Shown: one piece after another, positions 33,879 through 41,812 of the stretch
Layout of the letters: each line of letters starts with the position of its first letter
How positions within the stretch are numbered: the first letter of the stretch is position 1
Assembly (NCBI GenBank): GCA_965656875.1
Contig: CBFHMJ010000048.1
Coordinates: forward strand, 83,372 to 147,371
DNA length: 64,000 bases
Direction of reading: 5' to 3'
From: CBFHMJ01 sp965656875
GTDB lineage: Bacteria; Pseudomonadota; Gammaproteobacteria; Enterobacterales; Alteromonadaceae
The notes under the pieces: generated by a model
Databases searched by the model: none
What the model was told of the DNA's origin: nothing
Seen by the model: the letters and a program-made list of their open reading frames with translations, nothing else
Position numbers and translations under genes: made by a program

Positions 33879-34238
33879 ATGAAAGTAAACAACACACAGG
33901 CGATTGATGCATTTAATCGTTTGGCAGAAAGGCAGTCATCAGCAGCAGAAACTGAAAAGCAGGCTGGACCTTTCGGATTCGTCGCTGATCAGGTTGAGAT
34001 TTCATCTCAGGCTCGAGCTCAGTTAAGCAGTGGACCTGGGACGCAGGCTGGAGATGGTGATGAACCACCACAAGCGAGAATTGATGCTGGCGATGGAGAT
34101 GAGCCGCCTTTGTTGAGGGCTGATGCGGGTGATGGCGACGAGCCTCCGGTTGTTACACAGGATGCTGGAGATGGTGACGAACCGCCACAATTACGACGTG
34201 ATGCGGGTGATGGCGATGAGCCTCCTGGTACGCATTAA
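33879..34238 (+). CDS. Small repeat protein with five 13-residue AGDGDEPP repeats
   Basis: 119 residues, preceded by a GCAGAGG ribosome site. The N-terminal half (1-56) contains ADQVEISSQARAQL, a short motif like that near the N-terminus of FlgM-type and related flagellar-associated proteins. The C-terminal half is five exact-period repeats (34047-34226) of AGDGDEPP plus a five-residue spacer ending in Asp (QARID, LLRAD, VVTQD, QLRRD), closing GTH. The repeats use many different synonymous codons, so the peptide rather than the DNA is conserved. I know no family for it. It leads two membrane-protein genes. A multi-core peptide precursor, an acidic metal-binding tail or an adaptor are all possible. 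Confidence 0.8.
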   Translation: MKVNNTQAIDAFNRLAERQSSAAETEKQAGPFGFVADQVEISSQARAQLSSGPGTQAGDGDEPPQARIDAGDGDEPPLLRADAGDGDEPPVVTQDAGDGDEPPQLRRDAGDGDEPPGTH

Positions 34239-34259
34239 TTATTAATTGGACTGACAGCG

Positions 34260-34751
34260 ATGATTCTCCAGTTTGCTTTTGTTATTTGTGCGACATTTTT
34301 GTTCGTCGCCTCAACACTGGCAGGTAAGCGATGCCTGAGTTTTACACTGACATCGCTGACAATTATGGCTGTTGGTTTTATTTATCTTTGCCTGAAGACA
34401 CTTCAGGTAGAGCTGATTCCCGAATATCGAGGAATCATTTTGTATAGCTGGTATGTCATTGTGATTACGACCAGCTTTCTGACTATTTGGGGGACTAACC
34501 AGTTACACGCCAGTTTTGGTATTGAACTGAGCTGGCTGGCTAATACCTCAAATGTTTACCACTTTGTGGGTTGTTGTGTGGAGTTTTCCCGGTTTATGGA
34601 TCGTATTGTGCTCGAGACAGATGTGTTGGGTACTTTTTATCGATACTGGGGGAAAATAAGCTTGTCGGCGATTTCTGTGTTGATCCTGACGCAGGCCATC
34701 GTGGTGTTATGGAAATATCGCCGAAATCCGTTTGTTATGCCGGAGTCATGA
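34260..34751 (+). CDS. Hypothetical four-helix membrane protein
   Basis: 163 residues with about four hydrophobic segments (2-20, 27-48, 59-78 and 132-152). I do not recognise a family. It starts 21 bases after the stop of the repeat-protein gene and overlaps the next gene's start, so the three genes are probably one operon. The segment between helices three and four (HASFGIELSWLANTSNVYHF and following) is likely exposed on one side of the membrane. Confidence 0.65.
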   Translation: MILQFAFVICATFLFVASTLAGKRCLSFTLTSLTIMAVGFIYLCLKTLQVELIPEYRGIILYSWYVIVITTSFLTIWGTNQLHASFGIELSWLANTSNVYHFVGCCVEFSRFMDRIVLETDVLGTFYRYWGKISLSAISVLILTQAIVVLWKYRRNPFVMPES

Positions 34752-35110
34752 TGATTGATGTTGTAATTTCACTGGTTTGTCTGATGTTTATTGTGCTGGC
34801 GGGTCGGGAATGCTTTGTGGGTCGAAATCTGAAAATGCCTGTGGATCTAAAAGCAGAAGATAAATTTCAGGCGGAAATATATGATGCGGCGGTCAAATTA
34901 CTGCTATCCAGTGAGCAAAATGATTTGTACTACAGCCCGGAGAAGTTAACGACGAAACAGCGCACTGAAAATGACATTCGCTGGCGTAATCGACGTCAAC
35001 GTTTACTGAGATTACTCAGAGACTCTGGCAATTTGCCTCAGAGACCACCCAGTCACCTCGCTGAATACGACATAAAGTGGAAAAAGCATCGCGCTCATTT
35101 TACAGAGTAA
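34751..35110 (+). CDS. Hypothetical small membrane-anchored basic protein
   Basis: 119 residues from the ATG at 34751, with GGAG five bases upstream; an ATG at 34748 is equally in frame. One N-terminal helix (about 2-18) is followed by a charged, Arg/Lys-rich soluble tail (NDIRWRNRRQRLLRLLRDSG) that could bind acidic partners. The start overlaps the stop of the preceding gene, implying translational coupling. I know no family. The tail's strong positive charge against the very acidic repeats two genes upstream is suggestive but unproven. Confidence 0.6.
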   Translation: MIDVVISLVCLMFIVLAGRECFVGRNLKMPVDLKAEDKFQAEIYDAAVKLLLSSEQNDLYYSPEKLTTKQRTENDIRWRNRRQRLLRLLRDSGNLPQRPPSHLAEYDIKWKKHRAHFTE

Positions 35111-35184
35111 TTGGAGCGCTCACTGAATCACATCCGAATCACTCTACCTCAGGGACGAACTGGCGTAAGCCATTGTATGGATAT

Positions 35185-35219
35185 AAAAAGGCGGCAATAC
35201 CCGAAGGTAAAGCCGCCTT
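35185..35219 (-). terminator. Terminator after the di-haem lipoprotein gene
   Basis: 8-bp stem (35188-35195 with 35212-35219) and, on the minus strand, a T-rich tail (A-run 35185-35189 on plus). It lies 33 bases past the stop of the minus-strand gene and may also end the plus-strand repeat cluster. Confidence 0.8.
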
Positions 35220-35251
35220 GCCTCCAACAACAACTGGTACGTGTTCACTGC

Positions 35252-36925
35252 TTATCTGGGTTGCTCCGTTTTATCCCAGTTCAATCGTAAATCCCATTGA
35301 TAGCGATGCTCAGGCAGGAGTGGCTTTTGCGTTTCATCCACTTCTTTATGAACATTAGTTGCTTCGCTCAATACGGCATCTCGACCAAAGATATAGCTCT
35401 GTTCTTTAACGATGGCGTGATAAGCCTTGTTCAGATCCAGTGCTCGCCGTGATGAGGGGGTAATTAATTCATAAATACTGGCGACTTTGTTAACTGCATC
35501 CAGATTGACTTTGCCGCTTTCGTCAAACCACCGAGTCTTCATTTCTGTATTCTGACGGAATTCATCACCGCCATTAGTGCGTGCCATGTAGGTCGCATAT
35601 TCGCCAGCCGTTTCATTAATATTAGGCACATCAGTGATGGCTTTCAGATTGATGTAACCCCAGCCATCAGCACCGGCAACTTTGCGAGGGAAAGAGAATG
35701 TCTGGTCGATGGTTGAACCAATGGATTTATGGCAACCATTACAAAAGGCTAGTTCCTGGTGCTCCTGTTGGCGTAGCTCTCCTTGCGTATCTTCAATCCA
35801 GGCATTAATGGTCCAGCCAAAATTATTCGCGATACCTTCTTTTCCGTGAGAAATTGTTTTCGGTAGATTCTCGAAATGCTTTTCTTTTTGCTCCTGGTAG
35901 TAAAACGCCTTTAAATTATTCTGATCTTTGAAGAAGTGTTTTTTCATATAACGGACTTCTTTCATCCGTTCTGCATTGTAGATACTGCCATCATCATTGA
36001 CGCCGACATAACGAACGGTGTGCAAGATTTCGGTGCCTTGCGGATAAAGCATGTGATAAAGCGCAACATCCGATGCATCGCCGACATAGTGAGAGCGACG
36101 CACCATTCGATCAACTTTATCGGATAATTTACCGTCTCCATTTAAATCGGTATTCAGTGCGACTTCTGATAAACCGGGGACTGATAATGCCTGAACGTCT
36201 TTGATGGCCATTTCTACCAGTGTCAGGTTGGCAAAGTAAGCATCTTCCACGTAATCCCCATTAATCTCTCTGAACGAGTTATCAAGTCGGATCATGACAT
36301 CGCCTGTTGAGCCATTTGTTGGCCAGAATGTGCCAGGGAAAGGTTTGTAATTGAATGCAACCCAATGTGAACCATCTTTTGCGATACCATTGGTTTCAAA
36401 GGCCTGGTCAGGTGTTGCCAGTTTATCGATCACCGCAGCCTGATATTCAGGATGTTTTGCTGCCCAACGGCTGTAGTTATCTTGTTTAATGTAATCTTTA
36501 ATAAAAGTGTCGGATGTGTTCTTGATCGATTCACTACGGTTTTTAAACAGATTCTTCCAATGATTTGTCACCCCTTCATCAGAGAAGGCATATAGCCCCT
36601 GAAGATGGCCATCAAACATCATATTGGTGCGAGAAGTTTGATTCGGGTAAGTCTGGTGGCAGGTATAACAAGGATTATTAACGCTTTCCGTTTTGGTGTA
36701 ACACTGAGGAGGAATGACAGACTCATAGTTGTAGATTTCATTAGCGGCCAGATAAGCGGCTGCGGGAATATCTTTACTGTTAGTTGTAGTGAGTTCAGCG
36801 GAATTATCCGATACGGTTGCTGCAAGCTTAGTTGTAGTTATGTTTTCGGCTGGTGAGCAAGCGGTTAAAGACAAACCTGTCAGAACAGGTAACAAGGCTT
36901 GAAGTAGTCGAGTGTGTTTGTTCAT
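35252..36925 (-). CDS. Di-haem c-type cytochrome lipoprotein
   Basis: 557 residues from the ATG at 36925; a TTG upstream adds five. The lipoprotein signal has lipobox LTAC with Cys23. Two c-type haem motifs are visible: CYTCH (86-90) and CNGCH (395-399). Between and after them is a large domain with GSHWVAFNYKPFPGTFWPTNG and DLNGDGKLSDKVDRM, the latter like a Ca-binding loop. It is probably an outer-membrane or periplasmic redox lipoprotein, similar to uncharacterised large cytochrome-like proteins in marine bacteria. The function is unknown. It neighbours the PhoX-like lipoprotein gene on the same strand but has its own terminator. Confidence 0.82.
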   Translation of the reverse strand: MNKHTRLLQALLPVLTGLSLTACSPAENITTTKLAATVSDNSAELTTTNSKDIPAAAYLAANEIYNYESVIPPQCYTKTESVNNPCYTCHQTYPNQTSRTNMMFDGHLQGLYAFSDEGVTNHWKNLFKNRSESIKNTSDTFIKDYIKQDNYSRWAAKHPEYQAAVIDKLATPDQAFETNGIAKDGSHWVAFNYKPFPGTFWPTNGSTGDVMIRLDNSFREINGDYVEDAYFANLTLVEMAIKDVQALSVPGLSEVALNTDLNGDGKLSDKVDRMVRRSHYVGDASDVALYHMLYPQGTEILHTVRYVGVNDDGSIYNAERMKEVRYMKKHFFKDQNNLKAFYYQEQKEKHFENLPKTISHGKEGIANNFGWTINAWIEDTQGELRQQEHQELAFCNGCHKSIGSTIDQTFSFPRKVAGADGWGYINLKAITDVPNINETAGEYATYMARTNGGDEFRQNTEMKTRWFDESGKVNLDAVNKVASIYELITPSSRRALDLNKAYHAIVKEQSYIFGRDAVLSEATNVHKEVDETQKPLLPEHRYQWDLRLNWDKTEQPR

Positions 36926-37067
36926 GATATATCCGAGCAATATCTTTGCGGTTCAGGCTATCAGGCCATCCTTACGTACCATTTTCTGCGTATTTATGCT
37001 TTTACGTAACGTGAGCATGGTGTAGTCATGCGAAAGTTTGCTTCTGTTTGTTGTTGGTGGAAGAAGC

Positions 37068-37091
37068 AAAAAAGGGTGGCGTTAGCCACCC
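37068..37091 (-). terminator. Terminator after the PhoX-like gene
   Basis: 7-bp GC-rich stem (37074-37080 with 37085-37091), 4-base loop and six T residues on the minus strand (A-run 37068-37073), 24 bases past the stop. Confidence 0.9.
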
Positions 37092-37114
37092 CAAACATCG
37101 GTAGATGCAAATGA

Positions 37115-39007
37115 TTATTTATTTAGTGGGTTGTATAGCCACAGCGTATTATTTTCCTGGAAACCATCTTCACCAACGATGATACGACCGTCGTCCATAA
37201 CGATAACGTTATCAGGTTGAGATAGTTGGTCTGAATCACAACGTTCAGCACCAGTCAGGCTTGAACGGTAGGTAGAACCCATAACAACCGGCTCGATGCG
37301 GTTTACGTTGTAGTTTTCAAGAAGTTTCATGCGATATACGCCGCCACAATCTTTAACGCGTGAAGAAAGTTGGATGTGCCCTTCGCCGTCGATCATTGTT
37401 TTATCAAGGTCTGCGATACCGATGTAAACGTAAGCATCTTGAACGTCTTCACCTGGAATGCTTTCGATACCTTCAATGGCTTCCGCTGCACGCTTAGCAT
37501 TGATACTGATACCTTCAAGCTTGCGCCATTCAGCCGTAGCGCCTTTAAGGCGAGCAGCTTGACGTGACTCAATGAAAACTGCACGATCATCCATTGGCTG
37601 GCCTGCTGTCACTGGGCTACCGCCGTTTGCAACGGTTGGGTAGGTTGCATCGCCATTTGCCCAGGCTTCAAGATCAGCCATTGTCATGTAAGTGTTTGAA
37701 CCGTCGATGTAGTCTGCTTCTGTCACGCTGTCGTATTCAGAAATCCAGGCTTCAACTTCAGCGTTTGTTGAACGACCAAGCTCAACCCATTCAACATCAA
37801 AACCTGTCGTTAGTGGTTCTGTGCTGCCCGCGTCTTGTGTTAGTTTTGCGCCGTAAAGTGTACCTGCGCTCAAATCATTTGCTGTATCAGCGATGAATTT
37901 GAACATCACACCACCCGTGTCATCCTGTGATAAGTAAACCGTTTTACCGTCAGGCATGGTGGTAGCGTTTTCATGCTCGTAACGACCCATTACGTAATGT
38001 TTAACAGGTGTTGGGTTGTCAGATATTGCGTTTGTGATCTCTGCGATGTAACCGTAGCGATATGCATTCGGTGTCTCTGCGCCGGTTAGTGCTTCCATAC
38101 CGCTTTGAGTGCCAAGGTCGCCGTCGAATACCGGGTTGGTTACAGAATCAACTGATGAACTAACGATCCATTCTTCTGACGTTAGCGGTGTACCCCACGG
38201 TGTTACAGAACCAAAACAGTTTGCTGCTGTGCCTTTCACCTGAGAAAAATCAACCATCATTGCTTCAAGTACGTCCCAGCTACCTGACGCATTCTTCTTG
38301 ATTTTAAGGCGGCTAACACCACCCGGGATGTTTTCCCAGTTTGTGTATAAGAAACCCTCGCCAGGAGCTGTTTGAATGAAACCATTGAAGTCAGGATTTT
38401 GAGATTGAACAACTGCAGCATCGCCAGCCAGATTGAAGATGTTACCCAGACCGTTGTTTAGCTTGCCATCAAAGGTATCGCCTGCCTGACCAAGAATCTG
38501 ATAGTTACCATAACCAGTTACAACCGTTTCGCGCTCGTAGTCAGATACCGGTACTGGTGAGCTGACTAAGTCTTGTGGAAGTTGGTTAACGTTAAGGCCA
38601 GCAAGTACACCGACTGTACCAACGTTAATTACTTTATCGTTGAATGAGTCAGCTTCGTCATTTGCATCAGATGGGTGTTGAACGTTGAAGAATAAGTCAC
38701 CTTCTTCAGACAGGAAAAGACCAGTAACTTCTGCACCAGCCGGAACCGTTGCAAGGCGTGTTAGTGTGCCGCCAGTGATGCCATCCTGACCATCCGAGCC
38801 ATCAGCACCGTTTTGGCCGTTTTGACCATTCTGGCCATTTTGACCGTCCTGACCAGCTGGTCCCTGAGGGCCTTGTGCACCAACGGCACCGTCAGCACCC
38901 GCTGCGCCTGTTGCACCGTCCTTACCATCATCACCGTCAAGACTACAACCGCTTAGCGCTGCGACCATAGATGTAACTAACAAAGAGTACTTAAATTTAG
39001 AAGTCAT
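37115..39007 (-). CDS. PhoX-family (DUF839) lipoprotein with collagen-like stalk
   Basis: 630 residues. Lipoprotein signal with lipobox LSGC (Cys21). Residues about 25-80 are Gly-X-Y triplets rich in Asp, Gln and Asn, a collagen-like stalk. The catalytic part resembles PhoX/DUF839 beta-propeller phosphatases: TNWENIPGGVSRLKI, NCFGSVTPWGTPLTSEE, MGRYEHENATTMPDGKTVYL and DDRAVFIESRQAARLKGAT. PhoX uses Ca and Fe to cleave phosphomonoesters. Anchoring by lipid and a collagen-like spacer is unusual, because classical PhoX is Tat-exported and soluble. Enzymatic activity is inferred from the motifs only. Confidence 0.82.
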   Translation of the reverse strand: MTSKFKYSLLVTSMVAALSGCSLDGDDGKDGATGAAGADGAVGAQGPQGPAGQDGQNGQNGQNGQNGADGSDGQDGITGGTLTRLATVPAGAEVTGLFLSEEGDLFFNVQHPSDANDEADSFNDKVINVGTVGVLAGLNVNQLPQDLVSSPVPVSDYERETVVTGYGNYQILGQAGDTFDGKLNNGLGNIFNLAGDAAVVQSQNPDFNGFIQTAPGEGFLYTNWENIPGGVSRLKIKKNASGSWDVLEAMMVDFSQVKGTAANCFGSVTPWGTPLTSEEWIVSSSVDSVTNPVFDGDLGTQSGMEALTGAETPNAYRYGYIAEITNAISDNPTPVKHYVMGRYEHENATTMPDGKTVYLSQDDTGGVMFKFIADTANDLSAGTLYGAKLTQDAGSTEPLTTGFDVEWVELGRSTNAEVEAWISEYDSVTEADYIDGSNTYMTMADLEAWANGDATYPTVANGGSPVTAGQPMDDRAVFIESRQAARLKGATAEWRKLEGISINAKRAAEAIEGIESIPGEDVQDAYVYIGIADLDKTMIDGEGHIQLSSRVKDCGGVYRMKLLENYNVNRIEPVVMGSTYRSSLTGAERCDSDQLSQPDNVIVMDDGRIIVGEDGFQENNTLWLYNPLNK

Positions 39008-39427
39008 TGTTCTTTCCCGCGTAGTATTTTCCAGGGGGCACCCTGATTCAGTCGTATTCCATCAATGTGAAATGAAAAGTCTGAAGTGAGTACTTAACAG
39101 GGTGATCCTGTGTGGTCTGTCTGTACTTCAGGTAGCCATTCCAAATCGACAGAATGAAAAATTCCGGCGGCTACTGTGCGGGATTCAGATGACGAACACA
39201 TTTAATTTAGATTACTGAGAGATTAAGTTTAAATTTCTATTTTTTTACAATTAAAGGTTAACAATTGAGGATTTAAAAGAAAGGTAATCTGGTAAGTTGT
39301 TGTTTTATAATGTTGATATGTATTGGTTAAGAGCAGCGAGAATAATAGCTGCTCTTAACTATTGTTGAAATAATTTGATTGTTTAGTCAACTTTTCAACG
39401 GTAAATCGTTATGTTTTTCAAAATATC
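39008..39427. other. Intergenic region between the PhoX-like gene and yqhD
   Basis: 420 bases with no coding signal. It should hold the promoter of the PhoX-like gene (minus strand). I found no clear Pho box by eye. A hairpin with 9-bp arms lies at 39329-39356. Confidence 0.5.
39329..39356. terminator. Hairpin downstream of yqhD
   Basis: AAGAGCAGC (39329-39337) pairs with GCTGCTCTT (39348-39356). There is no T-run after it on either strand, so it is a weak terminator at best. Confidence 0.4.
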
Positions 39428-40585
39428 TTACAGACTTTGACGTAAAATATTTTCGGCAATCTCAGGTGTGATATCACCATGCTCACCCAGTTTCACCATG
39501 CCGTGTTGTTTAAGTTTGGCAATGATTGGCGCGATGTCAGCTTCAGTGACGTCGTAATCAGATAAACGCGTGCCAATATTCAGACTTTCGAAGAATGCAC
39601 GTGTTTTAGCAATGGCGGCATCAATCCGTTCATCATCTGAACCGTCAATAATTCCCCAAACACGTTCACCGTATTGCAGGATTTTGGCTTTCTTCTGCTC
39701 TCGTTTTTCATTCATCAGTGATGGTAATACGATAGACAGTGTTCTGCCGTGATCGATGCCATGCAGGGCCGTTAATTCATGACCAATCATATGGGTTGCC
39801 CAGTCTTGTGGAACGCCAGCACCAATCAAACCATTGAGTGCCATGGTAGCAGCCCACATAACGTTCGCCCGGACATCATAATTTTCTGGCTCCGCCAGCG
39901 CTTTAGGGCCGTTATCGATCAGTGTCGACAGAATGCTTTCTGCGAATCTGTCCTGGATATCGGCATTAACCGGATATGTCAGGTATTGCTCCATGACATG
40001 GATAAATGCATCGGCGATCCCATTGCTAACCTGTTTTTCAGGTAAGCTGAACGTAACGGTTGGATCAAGTACTGCAAACAGTGGGCGCACCAGCGGTGAC
40101 ATGAATGGAAGTTTGTCGTGAGTTTCTTTGCGGGTAACAACCGATGCTACATTACTTTCAGAACCAGTTGCCGGTAATGTTAAAACGGCACCTAAGGGCA
40201 GCGCCGCTTCGACAGGCGCTTGCTTTGCCAAAATATCCCACGGATCATCGCCTGCAAACATAGCTGCAGCCGCAATAAATTTAGAACCATCAATCACTGA
40301 ACCGCCGCCAACGGCAAGGATGAAATCGATATCATTTGCTTTGACGATGTCGACGGCTTTCATCAATGTTTCGTAAGTTGGATTTGGCTCTATGCCTGAA
40401 AACATCGTGACATTTTTGTCTTTCAGTGCAGCGACTACCTGATCATAGACACCATTCTTTTTAATACTGCCGCCACCATAAGTCACCAGAACGTTCGCGT
40501 TGGCTGGAACCACGTTTTCCAGCATAGCAATCTGGTCACGACCGAACAGGATGCGAGTGGTGTTTTGGAAATCAAAATTAAGCAT
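39428..40585 (-). CDS. yqhD: NADPH-dependent iron-type alcohol/aldehyde reductase, YqhD-like
   Basis: 385 residues, against 387 for E. coli YqhD, with close similarity throughout: NTTRILFGRDQIA, VTYGGGSIKKNGVYDQV, LAVGGGSVIDGSKFIAAAA and TLPATGSESNVASV. It also has the metal-site region ADAFIHVMEQY with HELTALHGIDHGRTL. The enzyme reduces short-chain and lipid-peroxidation-derived aldehydes with NADPH, using a bound metal. GGGS is the nucleotide-binding loop. It stands alone, with no regulator next to it. Confidence 0.93.
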   Translation of the reverse strand: MLNFDFQNTTRILFGRDQIAMLENVVPANANVLVTYGGGSIKKNGVYDQVVAALKDKNVTMFSGIEPNPTYETLMKAVDIVKANDIDFILAVGGGSVIDGSKFIAAAAMFAGDDPWDILAKQAPVEAALPLGAVLTLPATGSESNVASVVTRKETHDKLPFMSPLVRPLFAVLDPTVTFSLPEKQVSNGIADAFIHVMEQYLTYPVNADIQDRFAESILSTLIDNGPKALAEPENYDVRANVMWAATMALNGLIGAGVPQDWATHMIGHELTALHGIDHGRTLSIVLPSLMNEKREQKKAKILQYGERVWGIIDGSDDERIDAAIAKTRAFFESLNIGTRLSDYDVTEADIAPIIAKLKQHGMVKLGEHGDITPEIAENILRQSL

Positions 40586-40620
40586 AAGTCACCTTGTGTT
40601 TGCGCTGTGAATATTGGACT

Positions 40621-41082
40621 TCACTCATTAATGAAGTTGATGAAAGCCTGATTCAAGGTTTGCCATGATTTTTCCATTCCTTTCTCCTGTAAAAGAAGCA
40701 ATACACACTCAGCGGTACACAGACCATCCGGCTTTTGATTGCGGCGCAATGTAAAGCGAGACGGTTGATCGGTAGGTAAACGTGCCCAGTGAGCTGTTTT
40801 CAGGTAGTCGCTTTTATTCCACATCTTTTGAACTTCCTGCCAGGTGCCATCCAGAATCACTGCATGTTCAATCTGACTGAGATCGGTGACTTGAGCGCCC
40901 TGACCTGAAGGGGTTAGCACAACCGCTGTTCCGGCTTGTAATGCATCGACCAGTGGCTGACAGGGTTCTGTTCGTTGCCAGGGAATGACCTCAATGGTGA
41001 GTTCATCATCAGACTGAATCAATTGTCCGGTGTTGGTTGGACGGGTAAGTTCTCGTTCGTGTGTTAACAGAGTGATTTTCAT
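40621..41082 (-). CDS. DTW-domain protein (tRNA-uridine aminocarboxypropyltransferase family)
   Basis: 153 residues, shorter than E. coli TapT (YfiP), lacking the N-terminal Cys cluster. The DTW core is clear: HAVILDGTWQEVQKMW, then SRFTLRRNQKPDGLCTAECVL. Family members transfer the aminocarboxypropyl group of SAM to a tRNA uridine, giving acp3U (position 47 in TapT). Here the substrate is inferred only from the family. It lies 35 bases upstream of yqhD on the same strand and is divergent from a GNAT gene. Confidence 0.85.
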   Translation of the reverse strand: MKITLLTHERELTRPTNTGQLIQSDDELTIEVIPWQRTEPCQPLVDALQAGTAVVLTPSGQGAQVTDLSQIEHAVILDGTWQEVQKMWNKSDYLKTAHWARLPTDQPSRFTLRRNQKPDGLCTAECVLLLLQEKGMEKSWQTLNQAFINFINE

Positions 41083-41139
41083 AACCGGTCATAATTCGGG
41101 TATAGTCAGCAATCTTTGATTGCGTTTAAGAGAGTGGTT

Positions 41140-41718
41140 ATGGATTTTACTGAAGCGCCCCGGTTTCCGTCGATAAAAACTAAGCGATTACGGTTACGTA
41201 ATTTTACTGCACAGGATATTCCTGATTTTGTGGCTTACCGACAAGATCCGGACGTTGCTCGTTATCAATCCTGGGATAATTATACGGCACAAGAGGGTGA
41301 AGCGTTTTTCATTGCGCAGCAAATTATGGAATTTGGCATCATCGACAGTTGGTATCAGATTGCGATTGCTAATCTGGAGCAAGACCGACTGATCGGAGAT
41401 TGCGTGATTCATTTTCTTGATGAGCATCAGGTAGAGATTGGCTTTACGCTGGCTCCAGGTTGGCAGGGTAAAGGCTATATGACGGAAGCATTGTCAGTCC
41501 TGGTTTCTTATATTTTCTCCGAGTTACATATGCATCGTATTACAGCGCTTACTGATGCCGAAAATATCTCAAGCTGTAACGTGCTCGAACGTGTAGGTTT
41601 CAGAGAAGAGGCGCATTATCGCAAGAACATCTGGTTCAAAGGAAAGTGGGGCGATGAAAAGTTATTTGCGATGTTAGAAGAAGACTGGGAGGCTTGCCTT
41701 GATGAGTCAGATGGGTAA
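41140..41718 (+). CDS. GNAT-family acetyltransferase, RimJ/RimL-like
   Basis: 192 residues from the ATG at 41140, preceded by an AGAG ribosome site; a TTG at 41116 would add eight. Typical blocks are KTKRLRLRNFTAQDIPDF, VEIGFTLAPGWQGKGYMTEAL (acetyl-CoA loop) and SCNVLERVGFREEAHYRKN. Such enzymes acetylate protein N-termini, antibiotics or small amines; the substrate is unknown. It is a single gene, followed after about 95 bases by the first of three S9 peptidase-like genes. Confidence 0.87.
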   Translation: MDFTEAPRFPSIKTKRLRLRNFTAQDIPDFVAYRQDPDVARYQSWDNYTAQEGEAFFIAQQIMEFGIIDSWYQIAIANLEQDRLIGDCVIHFLDEHQVEIGFTLAPGWQGKGYMTEALSVLVSYIFSELHMHRITALTDAENISSCNVLERVGFREEAHYRKNIWFKGKWGDEKLFAMLEEDWEACLDESDG

Positions 41719-41812
41719 TTCGTACTACACCATGAATTGAATAAACTGGCCTATAATGGGTTACATCTATTGCAGTTAACACGCTCTGATCATTACATTC
41801 AATTTCTACGGT

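Noticed and set aside
34047..34226. CRISPR-like or satellite tandem repeat
   Set aside because: The repeat is coding with a 39-base period and synonymous variation between copies; it is a protein repeat.
33879..34238. Graspetide-type multi-core precursor
   Set aside because: The cores have acidic residues but no Ser or Thr in the constant part, and no ATP-grasp ligase is nearby; kept only as a general multi-core possibility.
34571..34750. Long upstream extension of the frame ending at 35110
   Set aside because: It lies inside the preceding membrane-protein gene in another frame; the coupled start at 34748/34751 with GGAG is convincing.
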